Source: Candidatus Sysuiplasma superficiale
GTDB lineage: Archaea > Thermoplasmatota > Thermoplasmata > Sysuiplasmatales > Sysuiplasmataceae
Assembly: GCA_019720975.1 (NCBI GenBank)
Contig: JAGVSJ010000011.1
Span: forward strand, 1-61,313
Reading direction: 5' to 3'
DNA length: 61,313 nucleotides
Shown: positions 9,593-18,520 of the stretch, piece after piece
Numbering within the stretch: position 1 is the stretch's first letter
Layout of the letters: each line of letters opens with the position of its first letter
Made by a program: the position numbers and the translations under genes
Notes under the pieces: generated by a model
Told to the model about the DNA's origin: nothing
What the model saw: only the letters and a program-made list of their open reading frames with translations
Database searches by the model: none

Positions 9593-11173
9593 TTATCCGG
9601 GGCGAATGATCGCTACGCTCGCGCTTCCAAGGCTGTCGATTGCAACAATCCTTATCCCTTCCTTTCCGCCACCCTTCAATGACAGAGAGTATCTGTCCCT
9701 CCCATCAGACACGGGCGTGGGGGAGGGAGCAATCCGCATACCGCCGGCGAATGCGGCGACGTGATTAGCGATGCCGTTGTCGTTAATGCGCAATGAGAAT
9801 GAGATCTCATTTTCCCCTCCGGCGCACTCCCTGCAATTATCGACGTGTATCTCCGGCGGGGAACATATCCTGACGAATTCAGTTCTCGCTTCCGGCCCCT
9901 TCAATTTTTCCAGTGCATAAAGCCTTACCGGACATGCGCAGTCGTGTGCGCCGAAAAGCAGAAGCAGGCCATCACTGCCGGTCAGATTCGCGCCGTGGCT
10001 GAATATCAGCTTTTCCACGCCGTCGTCCCGCTCTGATAGCGCCTCCGATATGAAACGCATCTCCTCCTCCGGATCGGTGTCTTCATGAAGATGGGGGGAT
10101 ACAATTGTCTCTGTCTTCCCTGAACGACTGCGGCTCAGCTGATCGGCTGCCTCAAGAAGTTTCGCCATTCGTTCGCCGGGGCCCGCACGAGGGAGTTCTA
10201 CAATCCCTGAGAGAACGTAATCCTTTGCCAGATTTCTGCAGGGTCGGACTTTCGACAGCCTTCTGCTCATTGTCCGGATGGACGGCCAGGAGATATCGGA
10301 AACTATCCACCTTCTTCCAAGGCGCTGTGCGACAGCGGCGGTTGTACCGCTGCCTGCAAAGAAATCGGCAACGAGGTCCCCTTCCATGGACGAAGCCCTG
10401 ATGATTATTTCAAGAAGTTTCTCCGGTTTCTGTGTCGGATAGCCTGTTCTCTCCCTTGCCTGGCTGTTTATTATTGGAATCTGCCAGACATCCTCGCGAA
10501 CCTTGCCCAGCTCATTGACTTTTGTCCTCCTTCCAAATGAAATGTCCCCCCTTACCGCCTGTGCAAGTGTTCCGACGCTGTATTCCTCCCTGACTTCATC
10601 TGTGTTGAATCTGTGCCTTCCCGCGTTTCGGGCGTATAGCAGTATGTTGTCATGCTTTTTCTTGAATCTGTCGCTTACCGTGCCTGAAGGGTCATGGTAA
10701 TTCCAGATGATCTCGTTCAGAAAATTGTTGTAGCCAAAGATGGAGTCTGCAATAACTTTGACATAATGCGCTGCATGCCAGTCAAGATGTATGTATATGG
10801 AACCTGTTTCCTTGAGTAATCTGCGCATCTCTTCGAGTCTGGCACTCAGCCAGCAGAGATATTGCCTTATGTCACCGTTCCACCTGTCCGGAAACACCTC
10901 ATCTGCATGTCTGTCTCCCGAATGGATGAATGACCTCCCGGTAAAAAAGGGAGGATCAGCATATATCAGGTCAACGGACGCGGAAGGCAAACTCTGCATA
11001 ACATGCAGGTTCTCGCCCCAAACTATCGTTCCGCAGGTGGATGGTGGTGGCTTCATCCAATCTTCTTCATCCGCGGCCTCTTCCGGAACTGCCGGCACAT
11101 CATTGCCACATGTGCTTCCATGTGCCGCTGTTGCATCAGATGCACCTCTCAATTTTCTGCTTCTGATCGCCAT
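9593..11173 (-). CDS. DNA methyltransferase, beta-class N6-adenine/N4-cytosine type
   Basis: A 526-residue, AdoMet-dependent site-specific DNA methylase with permuted motif order. Catalytic DPPF lies at 73-76 and the AdoMet-binding FAGSGTT at 272-278, preceded by the family signature [16 protein letters not shown] at the front with FAGSGTT later is typical of type III Mod and CcrM-like enzymes. About 200 residues follow without clear likeness. No restriction gene is adjacent, so it appears to be a solitary methylase. ATG at residue 40 is an alternative start. The 3' end converges on the PfkB gene. A TATA-like GACTTATATC near 11226 on the minus strand could drive it. Confidence 0.9.
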   Translation of the reverse strand: MAIRSRKLRGASDATAAHGSTCGNDVPAVPEEAADEEDWMKPPPSTCGTIVWGENLHVMQSLPSASVDLIYADPPFFTGRSFIHSGDRHADEVFPDRWNGDIRQYLCWLSARLEEMRRLLKETGSIYIHLDWHAAHYVKVIADSIFGYNNFLNEIIWNYHDPSGTVSDRFKKKHDNILLYARNAGRHRFNTDEVREEYSVGTLAQAVRGDISFGRRTKVNELGKVREDVWQIPIINSQARERTGYPTQKPEKLLEIIIRASSMEGDLVADFFAGSGTTAAVAQRLGRRWIVSDISWPSIRTMSRRLSKVRPCRNLAKDYVLSGIVELPRAGPGERMAKLLEAADQLSRSRSGKTETIVSPHLHEDTDPEEEMRFISEALSERDDGVEKLIFSHGANLTGSDGLLLLFGAHDCACPVRLYALEKLKGPEARTEFVRICSPPEIHVDNCRECAGGENEISFSLRINDNGIANHVAAFAGGMRIAPSPTPVSDGRDRYSLSLKGGGKEGIRIVAIDSLGSASVAIIRPG

Positions 11174-11375
11174 TCAGAACGCATCCTGATTGCTCAACCT
11201 TTCGCCGGTACCCAAAGCATCAGATGATATAAGTCTTTAAAATCCGATTTTTCGCGGATGCACATCCGGGAATTTAATGTTCTGAAGCACGTTCTGTGGC
11301 TGTCTGTCCGCAGGTTCAGGCTTTCAGAAACGCAATCTGAGGCTGTGTTTTCTGTCCTGTACGCAGGAAAGAATA

Positions 11376-11385
11376 ATATTTTAAG
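11376..11385 (+). promoter_or_regulatory. TATA box and ribosome site of the RAM-domain gene
   Basis: AATATTTTAA is followed by a strong GGGAGG at 11405-11410, 7 bases before the ATG at 11418. This is a leadered start, unlike many neighbours. Confidence 0.5.
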
Positions 11386-11417
11386 TAAAAGACCATTCTC
11401 CACAGGGAGGAAAACAG

Positions 11418-11651
11418 ATGGCTGTTGGATTTGTCCTTATCAGCACCGCGCCGGCAAAGGAGCATGAGGTGTACAACGAGCTCCTGAAAGTGAAGGAGAT
11501 TGTTGAGCTTCATCCCCTCTTTGGTGAGTACGATCTCATTGCAAAGATAGAGGCAGAGGATTTTAATATGCTCGGACAGGTGGTCGTGGACAAGATAAGG
11601 GCTATTCAGGGAGTCATTGATACAAAGACGCTGACCGGCATAAAGTTTTAA
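11418..11651 (+). CDS. stand-alone Lrp/AsnC effector-binding (RAM) domain protein
   Basis: A 77-residue protein that is only the C-terminal RAM domain of Lrp/AsnC regulators (FVLISTAPAKEHEVYNELL, the GEYDLIAKIEA strand, IRAIQGVIDTKTLTGIKF). The helix-turn-helix is absent by design rather than lost, since such single-domain proteins are common in archaea. They oligomerise and bind amino acids, and can modulate full-length Lrp proteins. A membrane-protein gene follows 29 bases after the stop, possibly in the same transcript. Confidence 0.88.
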   Translation: MAVGFVLISTAPAKEHEVYNELLKVKEIVELHPLFGEYDLIAKIEAEDFNMLGQVVVDKIRAIQGVIDTKTLTGIKF

Positions 11652-11680
11652 ATGCCAAAACTATAGCGGAGTTGATAAAT

Positions 11681-12028
11681 ATGTATGGATTCACATCCTT
11701 ATCCAGGCTGGCAATTCCCAGCGCGATACCAGCACAGAATTTTGGAAACTTTGTCACCGTGATGCTGCTGACCTTCAGTATCTTTATGGTTCTTGCAGGT
11801 GCGTTCACATCGTATTTCGGGACAGGAAAGAGCAGGGCCGTTGGGGCGGTGCTGCTTGTTGTTGGTATCATAGTTGCCGTTGTCTGGCTTTCCGCCGCGC
11901 AGATTTACGGCTACACGAATCCCAATCTCGGTCTCGTAATATGGGGGGCCTTCCTCAGTATAGTTGCGGCAATCATAGGCGCTGTAATTGCGGTTCTTGT
12001 TTTCCTGTTTGCCATAATGAAAACATGA
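11681..12028 (+). CDS. small three-helix membrane protein, unknown
   Basis: A 115-residue integral membrane protein from ATG 11681, chosen because GGAG at about 11667-11670 sits at normal spacing; an upstream TTG at 11672 is less likely. Hydrophobic segments cover about 25-45 (VTVMLLTFSIFMVLAGAF), 55-75 (AVGAVLLVVGIIVAVVWL) and 88-115. No family is recognised and no catalytic residues are seen. It follows the RAM-domain gene closely on the same strand. Confidence 0.7.
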   Translation: MYGFTSLSRLAIPSAIPAQNFGNFVTVMLLTFSIFMVLAGAFTSYFGTGKSRAVGAVLLVVGIIVAVVWLSAAQIYGYTNPNLGLVIWGAFLSIVAAIIGAVIAVLVFLFAIMKT

Positions 12029-12101
12029 GGCCGCCTACGGGCACGCAACAGACACAATGTCGTTCATTATTTAGCTCCGGAGATACAATGCTGGTTCAGG
12101 A

Positions 12102-13058
12102 ATGTCGTGCATGAACACCGGAGATTTCATTGAGAAACAGATCCAGAAGTTGAAGTCTGAGATAACAGGGAAGGCGATAATCGCACTCTCCGGAGGAATT
12201 GACAGCACCGTTGCCGCCGTCCTCACAGACAGGGCAATCGGTGATAGGCTCCTTGCCGTTTACGTCGACACCGGTTTCATGAGGAAAGGGGAGAATGAGA
12301 GGGCTGCACGATCCTTTTCGGAGCTTGGCCTGAATTACAGGATAGTCGAATCGGCGGACGAGTTCTTCCGGGAACTCGAAAATGTCGAGGATCCTGAGGA
12401 GAAGAGACGGGCGATCGGCAAAAAGTTCATTGAAATTTTTGAAAGGGAGGCGAGGAAATTTGGCGCCGGGTGGCTTGTTCAGGGTACAATCGCTCCCGAC
12501 TGGATAGAGAGCGGAGACAGCCTGCGCGACAGGATCAAATCTCATCACAACGTAGGCGGCCTGCCTGAGAGGCTGAATCTCAGGCTGGTTGAACCCCTCC
12601 GCGATCTCTACAAGGATGAGGTGAGGGCTGTTGCACAGGATCTTTCCGTTGGTTTTCTCGACAGGCAGCCCTTTCCAGGACCGGGCCTGGCTGTTCGTGT
12701 CATAGGGCCGCTGACAAGAAGACGTGTGGAGGTCGAGAGGGAGGCCTGCGCGATTGTTGAGGAGGAGATTGAAAGGGCGCATTCGGAAGGGGTGCTCAAG
12801 GAGCTGCCCTGGCAGTATTTTTCAGTTCTCCTTCCTGTGAGGAGCGTCGGCGTTCAGGGGGATGTCAGGGCGTACGGGGAGACAGTTGTTGTAAGAGCAG
12901 TGAAGTCGAAGGACGCAATGACCGCCCGCTTTTCGGACATACCTCATTCGGTTCTTGAGAACATCTCCACAAGGATTACAAACAGGCTTGGCTCTGAAGT
13001 GACACGGGTGGTCTTTGACATCACGAACAAGCCTCCGGCAACAATAGAATGGGAATAG
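12102..13058 (+). CDS. guaAB: GMP synthase [glutamine-hydrolysing] subunit B (ATP-pyrophosphatase)
   Basis: An N-type ATP pyrophosphatase of about 318 residues that adenylylates XMP and accepts ammonia from GuaAA. The PP-loop is SGGIDST at 30-36. The dimerisation half contains the GMP synthase signature DRQPFPGPGLAVRVIG and ends in KPPATIEWE, the standard C-terminus. A TATA-like CATTATTTAG at about 12065 puts transcription start close to the ATG at 12102; ATG 12111 is an alternative. It is unlinked to its glutaminase subunit in this window. Confidence 0.94.
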   Translation: MSCMNTGDFIEKQIQKLKSEITGKAIIALSGGIDSTVAAVLTDRAIGDRLLAVYVDTGFMRKGENERAARSFSELGLNYRIVESADEFFRELENVEDPEEKRRAIGKKFIEIFEREARKFGAGWLVQGTIAPDWIESGDSLRDRIKSHHNVGGLPERLNLRLVEPLRDLYKDEVRAVAQDLSVGFLDRQPFPGPGLAVRVIGPLTRRRVEVEREACAIVEEEIERAHSEGVLKELPWQYFSVLLPVRSVGVQGDVRAYGETVVVRAVKSKDAMTARFSDIPHSVLENISTRITNRLGSEVTRVVFDITNKPPATIEWE

Positions 13059-13059
13059 A

Positions 13060-13779
13060 TCACAGTTCGGCAGTTATTTCCAGCAGATCCGCAAAGTTTC
13101 CGGCTCCGGAAGACATTTCATCTGTTCCAATGTGGTAAACACGGGCGAATGCAAGCCTTCTCAGCGTTGCGACATCCTCCACGCTGCCTGTGACAGCCAT
13201 TGAAGATTCAGGAGATGCATTCAGATTGCTCAACGAGTACCTGAATGGTCTTGCATGCGGTTTCCTCATTCCCATCTCCGATGAGAACTGAATGTCGTCG
13301 AAGTATACTGAAAGGCCTGATTCCCTGATCCGTTCAGAGATGCCCGAATGAGGTAAGCCGTAGGGGGAATTGCAGACAGCGCCAATCCTGGTTTCCCTCT
13401 TCATTCGTGACAGGAAATCACGTGCCACGGGCCTAGGCATGATTCTTGGGAGATGGTCCTGCAAAATTACTTCGACCATTCTGTTCTGCAGGGAAACATC
13501 CTCTACCTCAATGTCTGAAAGTATGCCTCCGATCATATTGGCCGCTGTAGTTTCAGCGCCTGTTCTGGCCGCCCTTTCCCTCCTCTCCTCCATCGCACGA
13601 TTGAGCAGGAAGCCTAGCCTTTCAGCCGTGCAGTCTACTCCCTCGCTCTCAAGCACGGAGTGCATGCCTTCCACAACTTTCCGTGAAAGAGTCCTCTCTT
13701 CCTCCAGTCCCTCAAAGAGACACTCGAGGCAGATTACAGCTGCGACAGGTCTTTTCAGTGTGTCACTCCCGCTTGCCAA
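13060..13779 (-). CDS. HAD-superfamily-like protein with degenerate catalytic motifs
   Basis: A 239-residue protein with HAD fold features: a helical cap region (~30-110), motif II-like IGAVCNSPYG and motif III-like GMRKPHARPF. The usual motif I DxDGT is replaced by CLECLF (Cys17 and Glu19 where the two catalytic aspartates should be). Motif IV reads AVTGSVEDV rather than a GDxxxxD pattern. It is therefore probably not a standard phosphatase and may be a binding or regulatory relic. It converges on guaAB with a 1-base gap. Its start faces the GAF-protein gene. Confidence 0.6.
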   Translation of the reverse strand: MASGSDTLKRPVAAVICLECLFEGLEEERTLSRKVVEGMHSVLESEGVDCTAERLGFLLNRAMEERRERAARTGAETTAANMIGGILSDIEVEDVSLQNRMVEVILQDHLPRIMPRPVARDFLSRMKRETRIGAVCNSPYGLPHSGISERIRESGLSVYFDDIQFSSEMGMRKPHARPFRYSLSNLNASPESSMAVTGSVEDVATLRRLAFARVYHIGTDEMSSGAGNFADLLEITAEL

Positions 13780-13872
13780 GTCTATTCATCAGGAGCGCTA
13801 AAAACTTCATGCTGTCCGGCGACAACGCTGCAACTATACATGCAATTACCTTTATTGCTATTTGAAGGACAA

Positions 13873-13882
13873 TCTATATAAT
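13873..13882 (+). promoter_or_regulatory. TATA box of the GAF-repeat gene
   Basis: TCTATATAAT centred about 28 bases before ATG 13906, which predicts a leaderless mRNA. Confidence 0.6.
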
Positions 13883-13905
13883 GAATTCCTTCGGACTCCA
13901 TATCG

Positions 13906-16900
13906 ATGAGCATTGCCGTGGACGATGAACTGCCTGCGAGCCTTGCCCACAAACACCGTGCTCGTGTGCGTGACATACTCCGCAAACTGGTCGCGCTTCT
14001 GAGCGAAACTGTGCAGTCCGTTGTGGTGTCAGTTCTCCTGATGGAGTCCGGGAAACCATCTGCTTATATCAGGGGAAAGGCGAAGGGTCAGTGCGCGGAA
14101 GAAGACGTTCCGGCTGAAATTGCAGCCCTTGCACATTCCAGCCTGGCGGCATCTGCGGAAATCAGGAAGGATATCGGCAAACTCACGATGAATGCAATGC
14201 CCTTCCATATCTCCGGAGACCTCAGCGGTGTCCTGTTAACGGGATATGCAGATAATTCCTCCGAGAACGGACAGAACGCCGCAAGGATAGCACACAGCCT
14301 GGTTCCCCTTCTGGAAACCTGCCTTTCGATTCAGGGCAGCGATGGTGATTCCTCACTTCTCTGTGAAGAGATTGATATTGTGCTGGATGCCCTTTCGAAA
14401 ACGGCGGTGCCGAAAGCAGCCCTGCTGAACCTGGGCACCCACATTTGCGAACGATTCTCCTTTGACGGCATATCTGTCAGCTCTGTTCGCCATGGTCTGG
14501 CAGAAAGGATGTGGTCCACAGGAAGAGATCCAGGTCAGGAGCATGCCACCGTTCTCTCCGCTGCGATGTCAGATGCTGTTTCCACCATTTCGACTCGAAG
14601 ATTGCTGCTGAAGGATGCGACGGCTCGCGGTGAAATCCATTGCAGCATAGTTCCTGTCGTAACTGCTGAAACGCAGCTCGCCGTTGTGATTCTTTCAGGG
14701 AAAGAGATAGGCGTTACCGCTGAGCTGCTGACGGCATACGCATACAAGTTTGCCCTGACGCTGTTTGAAAAATCAATGGCCTCGTACTCCTTCTCTGAAG
14801 GCTGGCTGGAGACAATCGAAAAGGTGTTTTCAGCCCTCACAGGTAAAAGCACCTTCACAATGCTGGAGGTACTTGGCAGCATATTCAGCAGCCTGCTGGA
14901 AGCGGGGTATTTTTCCGACTATTCCATCTATCCGGATGGTGCTTCGTTGCATCAATCGGAGATGAATGCGGAAAAAGTATCGGTACCGTTCATATCTTCA
15001 GTTTGGGCTCGGGAAAGCATACTGGATGCATACAGTTCTCCTGCCAGCTGTGTCCACCATTCCACTCAGGACAGAAAGGTGCTCTTCTTAACAATTCCGG
15101 AAGGCCGGGACAGGCGATGGGTTGTCGCGATAACGCTGCACAATCCTCTGATATTCGAATCTGAAGTGACTTTGTGGCGACGATTCTACAGGCTCTTCCT
15201 CATCCTCCTCGATTCCTATCTGATGAAGATTGACAGAAATGCCGAAGATGAAATTTCAGCCCATCGCAGGAGTATGGAGGAGAGAGCTTCCCTTGCAATG
15301 AGCTCAATAAGCCAGGAATCTTCGGTCAGGGAAATGCTGATATCTGCATGCGGCTTCATCTCCCAGATCGGTGCGGCAGAGTTCGCTGCATACTCCGAGG
15401 AGGGGGGAATATACAGAAAGTTTCACGGCTCATCAGCCGAAAGGGATACACTCACCAGGCCATTTGTCGAACTCATTCTAAGCAGCTCGAGGATGCTCAA
15501 CCGCTTTCTGTCCGAGGTGAAACCGGGTGCCGTTTCATATCAGAGTGAAGGCGCGGATGGTGCCAGCAGCTACATACTCTCGGTCTATGGAGATAACCGC
15601 TATCCGTCAGGATTCATCCTCTTCCACATCCCGTCAGATACTGTTGATGTGAGGACGTTTGAACTGCAGATGATGAACATTGCCGTCGCAATAAATATGA
15701 ATGCTTCCTCAGTATCATTCATGTCCAGGCACAGAAGTGAAGAGCAGACAATCTCCTTGCTTGGAACTCTTATCAGGGCTTCTGCAGGATCCGAAGGCAT
15801 TGAGAAAGTCATGCAGATGACGGCTGACGCAGCTGCCGAAATGTCCAATTCACCTGTGGCAGGCATAGTCATTTACAGCCTGACGGACAGAAGAGAGGTT
15901 CTCTCAGCCTATCATGGCGTGGCACATCATTCTTCACTGAAGAATCTCATTGCGAAGGATATTGCGGGCAGGGCACTCAAGAGCGGAGCCGGTGAGATAC
16001 TCAATAGCTACAATCACACAGTGGAGAACGGGAAAACTGATGAGGGAGACGCATTTACTGTCGAAAGGATGGCAATTGTTCCCCTGCTAATGGACATCAG
16101 ATACAGGGGATATATTGTGGCAATCAATACGGCCGACGGGCTGTTCAACGAATCGCATCTTGGCAGGCTAACAATGCTTTCTCAAATGGCGTCCATAACA
16201 TTCAAGCTCGACCTTGAGGCTGCCAGGCGCAACAAGCTGATCGAGGATTTCAACGTATTTCACAGTGCCGAAATTGCGCTGAACTCCGCCCGAAGCCTGA
16301 ATGAACTCTATGATATAATAGCAGTGGAACTGAAGAGGATTACAGGAGCTTCCGGTGTGATACTTGCGTCAGAGATCAGCGGCGTCAAGCGTGTCATACG
16401 CTCCACCGAAGAGAAGATTGAAGTGGGTTCTGCTGTATTTGACGGGAGCGTCATCGGGATGCAGTTTGACCACGCCCCGCTTTCTGCCAGAATTGTCGAA
16501 CACCTCAGGCTCGAGGAGGAGTGGTCTTCAAGGATAGATGCTGCCGAAATGATTCTTGTGAGACTGCCCCCTTCAGACAATCTGGTTCTCTCTGTCTATA
16601 ATGGCCACGGATCCAGGAAATTCACAAACGACGACATTGACAGGCTGAACAAGTTCTCGAAAATAGCTTCCTCCTCGCTGGAGAAGCTGAATCTCATCGA
16701 GACACTTGACAGGAAACTGAAGCATGTTGAGATGATGCAGACGATATTGAAGGGAATTACGGAAAAGAGATCAGAGTACGAAGTACTCAGTGACATAATA
16801 CCCAAAGCTGTCGAGATATGCGACGGTGACGCAGGTCTGTTCTGGAAGCACGACTCGCTGAGGCAGAAGAACATTGTGGCGGGCGAGTTCTACAGAAACA

Positions 16901-17211
16901 AGGAAAGCGAGAATCTTGTGGGATTCGAAATGGATGCGGATAAAGGTATCACGGGCATTGTTTTCCGCAACAAGAGACCGGTAATTGTGGCGGATGCCAA
17001 TCTTGACAATTTTGCAGTGCAGCTCGAGGGAACAAAGAAGGAACAGTTCGAAACGCTGATCGCGGCGCCGGTGATGGTGAGGAATGATGTTCTCGGCGTC
17101 CTGATCATATACAGGGACAGACAGCCCTCCTTCACTGCCTCTGACCTGAAGACACTTGTGGGCATATCCGAGGACATATCATCAGCTCTTGCGGGAAACA
17201 GGACAGGGTGA
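13906..17211 (+). CDS. giant multi-GAF-domain protein without visible output domain
   Basis: An 1101-residue soluble protein built mainly of repeated GAF-like sensor modules. The clearest is at the C-terminus (about 945-1095: GITGIVFRNKRPVIVAD, then APVMVRNDVLGVLIIYRDRQ). Another is at about 620-770 (DIAGRALKSGAGEI, VPLLMDIRYRGYIVAIN). Weaker ones lie at about 150-290 and 800-930. Short helical linkers join them. No histidine kinase, GGDEF, HTH or PAS motif was seen. GAF domains bind cyclic nucleotides, tetrapyrroles or other small ligands; nothing here fixes a ligand. It lies directly upstream of orc1/cdc6 on the same strand, 139 bases apart. Confidence 0.8.
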   Translation: MSIAVDDELPASLAHKHRARVRDILRKLVALLSETVQSVVVSVLLMESGKPSAYIRGKAKGQCAEEDVPAEIAALAHSSLAASAEIRKDIGKLTMNAMPFHISGDLSGVLLTGYADNSSENGQNAARIAHSLVPLLETCLSIQGSDGDSSLLCEEIDIVLDALSKTAVPKAALLNLGTHICERFSFDGISVSSVRHGLAERMWSTGRDPGQEHATVLSAAMSDAVSTISTRRLLLKDATARGEIHCSIVPVVTAETQLAVVILSGKEIGVTAELLTAYAYKFALTLFEKSMASYSFSEGWLETIEKVFSALTGKSTFTMLEVLGSIFSSLLEAGYFSDYSIYPDGASLHQSEMNAEKVSVPFISSVWARESILDAYSSPASCVHHSTQDRKVLFLTIPEGRDRRWVVAITLHNPLIFESEVTLWRRFYRLFLILLDSYLMKIDRNAEDEISAHRRSMEERASLAMSSISQESSVREMLISACGFISQIGAAEFAAYSEEGGIYRKFHGSSAERDTLTRPFVELILSSSRMLNRFLSEVKPGAVSYQSEGADGASSYILSVYGDNRYPSGFILFHIPSDTVDVRTFELQMMNIAVAINMNASSVSFMSRHRSEEQTISLLGTLIRASAGSEGIEKVMQMTADAAAEMSNSPVAGIVIYSLTDRREVLSAYHGVAHHSSLKNLIAKDIAGRALKSGAGEILNSYNHTVENGKTDEGDAFTVERMAIVPLLMDIRYRGYIVAINTADGLFNESHLGRLTMLSQMASITFKLDLEAARRNKLIEDFNVFHSAEIALNSARSLNELYDIIAVELKRITGASGVILASEISGVKRVIRSTEEKIEVGSAVFDGSVIGMQFDHAPLSARIVEHLRLEEEWSSRIDAAEMILVRLPPSDNLVLSVYNGHGSRKFTNDDIDRLNKFSKIASSSLEKLNLIETLDRKLKHVEMMQTILKGITEKRSEYEVLSDIIPKAVEICDGDAGLFWKHDSLRQKNIVAGEFYRNKESENLVGFEMDADKGITGIVFRNKRPVIVADANLDNFAVQLEGTKKEQFETLIAAPVMVRNDVLGVLIIYRDRQPSFTASDLKTLVGISEDISSALAGNRTG

Positions 17212-17350
17212 CCGTCCCTGTCTGTTCCTTTACCTCATCATGCACGGCGCTGTGGAATCCCCAATGCTCAACTCCGGCTGAGCGGGACGGCTGAATGGAA
17301 CAATTGAAAAGATAATAAAAGCGCAGCTCTTAAGGTGTGTTGGCTGAAAG
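17212..17350. other. intergenic region before orc1/cdc6; promoter, possible origin-proximal DNA
   Basis: 139 bases holding a TATA-like GATAATAAAA at 17311-17320, a GGTG ribosome site near 17334 and a short inverted repeat GCTCA/TGAGC around 17269-17286. Archaeal origins often lie beside orc1/cdc6, but no clear repeated origin-recognition box was recognised here. Confidence 0.35.
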
Positions 17351-18520
17351 ATGTCCACAGGTGTTTTCAAGGATATTGGAAAACTATCATTCGATTATGT
17401 CCCGGAAAGATTGCCCCACAGAGAGGAACAGCTCCGGAAGCTTCGGATCATGTTCGAGCCTGTGATGACGGGTCAGTTCAGCCAGAATGTGCTTCTGGTC
17501 GGTTCCATAGGAACGGGAAAGACTGTAACATCAAAGAGTTTTTGCACAGAACTTGCCCTTGGTGCAGCGAGGGAAGGCAGAAAGATAGACTGGGCAGTTG
17601 TCAACTGCAGGCAGAGGAACAGCGAGGTTTCCACTCTGTTGAAGATGATAAACTATTTTGACCCCAACTTTCCCGACCGTGGCTTCTCATCGCAGGAGCT
17701 CAGGAAGGTGCTGCGAAGGCACATTGAAAAGAGGCAGTCGCACTGCATATTCATCCTGGATGAAGTGGATTCTCTCTTCAGGAGCGGTGCAAGCGATCTT
17801 GTCTATTTTCTCTCAAGGCTGTCGGAGGAATCAGACACGCTCAAACACAGGGTATCACTGATACTGATATCACAGAGGTATGTGTTTGATTTCCTTGACA
17901 TGCCATCCCTCTCAACGTTCAAGCGAACCAATGTTATCGAGTTTGGAAAATACACAAAGGATCAGCTATTTGACATACTCGCCGACAGGACGGAGCTGGC
18001 ACTTGTGAGCGGCTCTGCCGACGAGGAGGTGCTCAGCATGATCGCAGAGATAGCCAGTGAGTGGGGAGACGCCCGTTTCGCGATTGAACTTCTGGAGAAA
18101 TCCGGAATGCTGGCGAATGAACAGATGTCACCTGTGATAACGCTCGAGGACGTCAGGGCCGCAAAGGCAGCAACATATTCATACGTGACGGAAGAAAGAA
18201 TATCGGGACTTAACAGGCAGCAGATGCTCATCCTTCTGGGAACGGCAAGGGTGCTGCGCAACAGGGCATTTGCCGAAACATCAGAAGTGGAAAGGGCGTA
18301 CAGGATAGCATGTGAGGAATATGGCGAAAAACCCAGGGCGCACACACAGTTCTACACGCATGTCAGGGAACTGGCCGGCAGCGGCCTAATAGACCTCAGG
18401 AGCAAGAGGGGCAGCTCTTCGGGGACCACCGGTATGATAACACTGCTCGACATACCGGCAGACATTATGGCGAGCAGGCTTGAGGAGATACTCTCCGGCA
18501 GGAGAAGGAAGGTGCAGTGA
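17351..18520 (+). CDS. cdc6: Orc1/Cdc6 family replication initiator
   Basis: A 389-residue AAA+ initiator. Walker A GSIGTGKT lies at 51-58 and Walker B ILDEVDS around 135-141. Sensor-1 region LISQRY and sensor-2-like GDARFAIELL follow, then a C-terminal winged helix (~290-385, TQFYTHVRELAGSGLIDL). It binds origin DNA and loads MCM. The length is typical of the family. The GcvT gene starts within its stop codon (GTGA overlap), so the two are translationally coupled, which is an unusual functional pairing. Confidence 0.92.
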   Translation: MSTGVFKDIGKLSFDYVPERLPHREEQLRKLRIMFEPVMTGQFSQNVLLVGSIGTGKTVTSKSFCTELALGAAREGRKIDWAVVNCRQRNSEVSTLLKMINYFDPNFPDRGFSSQELRKVLRRHIEKRQSHCIFILDEVDSLFRSGASDLVYFLSRLSEESDTLKHRVSLILISQRYVFDFLDMPSLSTFKRTNVIEFGKYTKDQLFDILADRTELALVSGSADEEVLSMIAEIASEWGDARFAIELLEKSGMLANEQMSPVITLEDVRAAKAATYSYVTEERISGLNRQQMLILLGTARVLRNRAFAETSEVERAYRIACEEYGEKPRAHTQFYTHVRELAGSGLIDLRSKRGSSSGTTGMITLLDIPADIMASRLEEILSGRRRKVQ

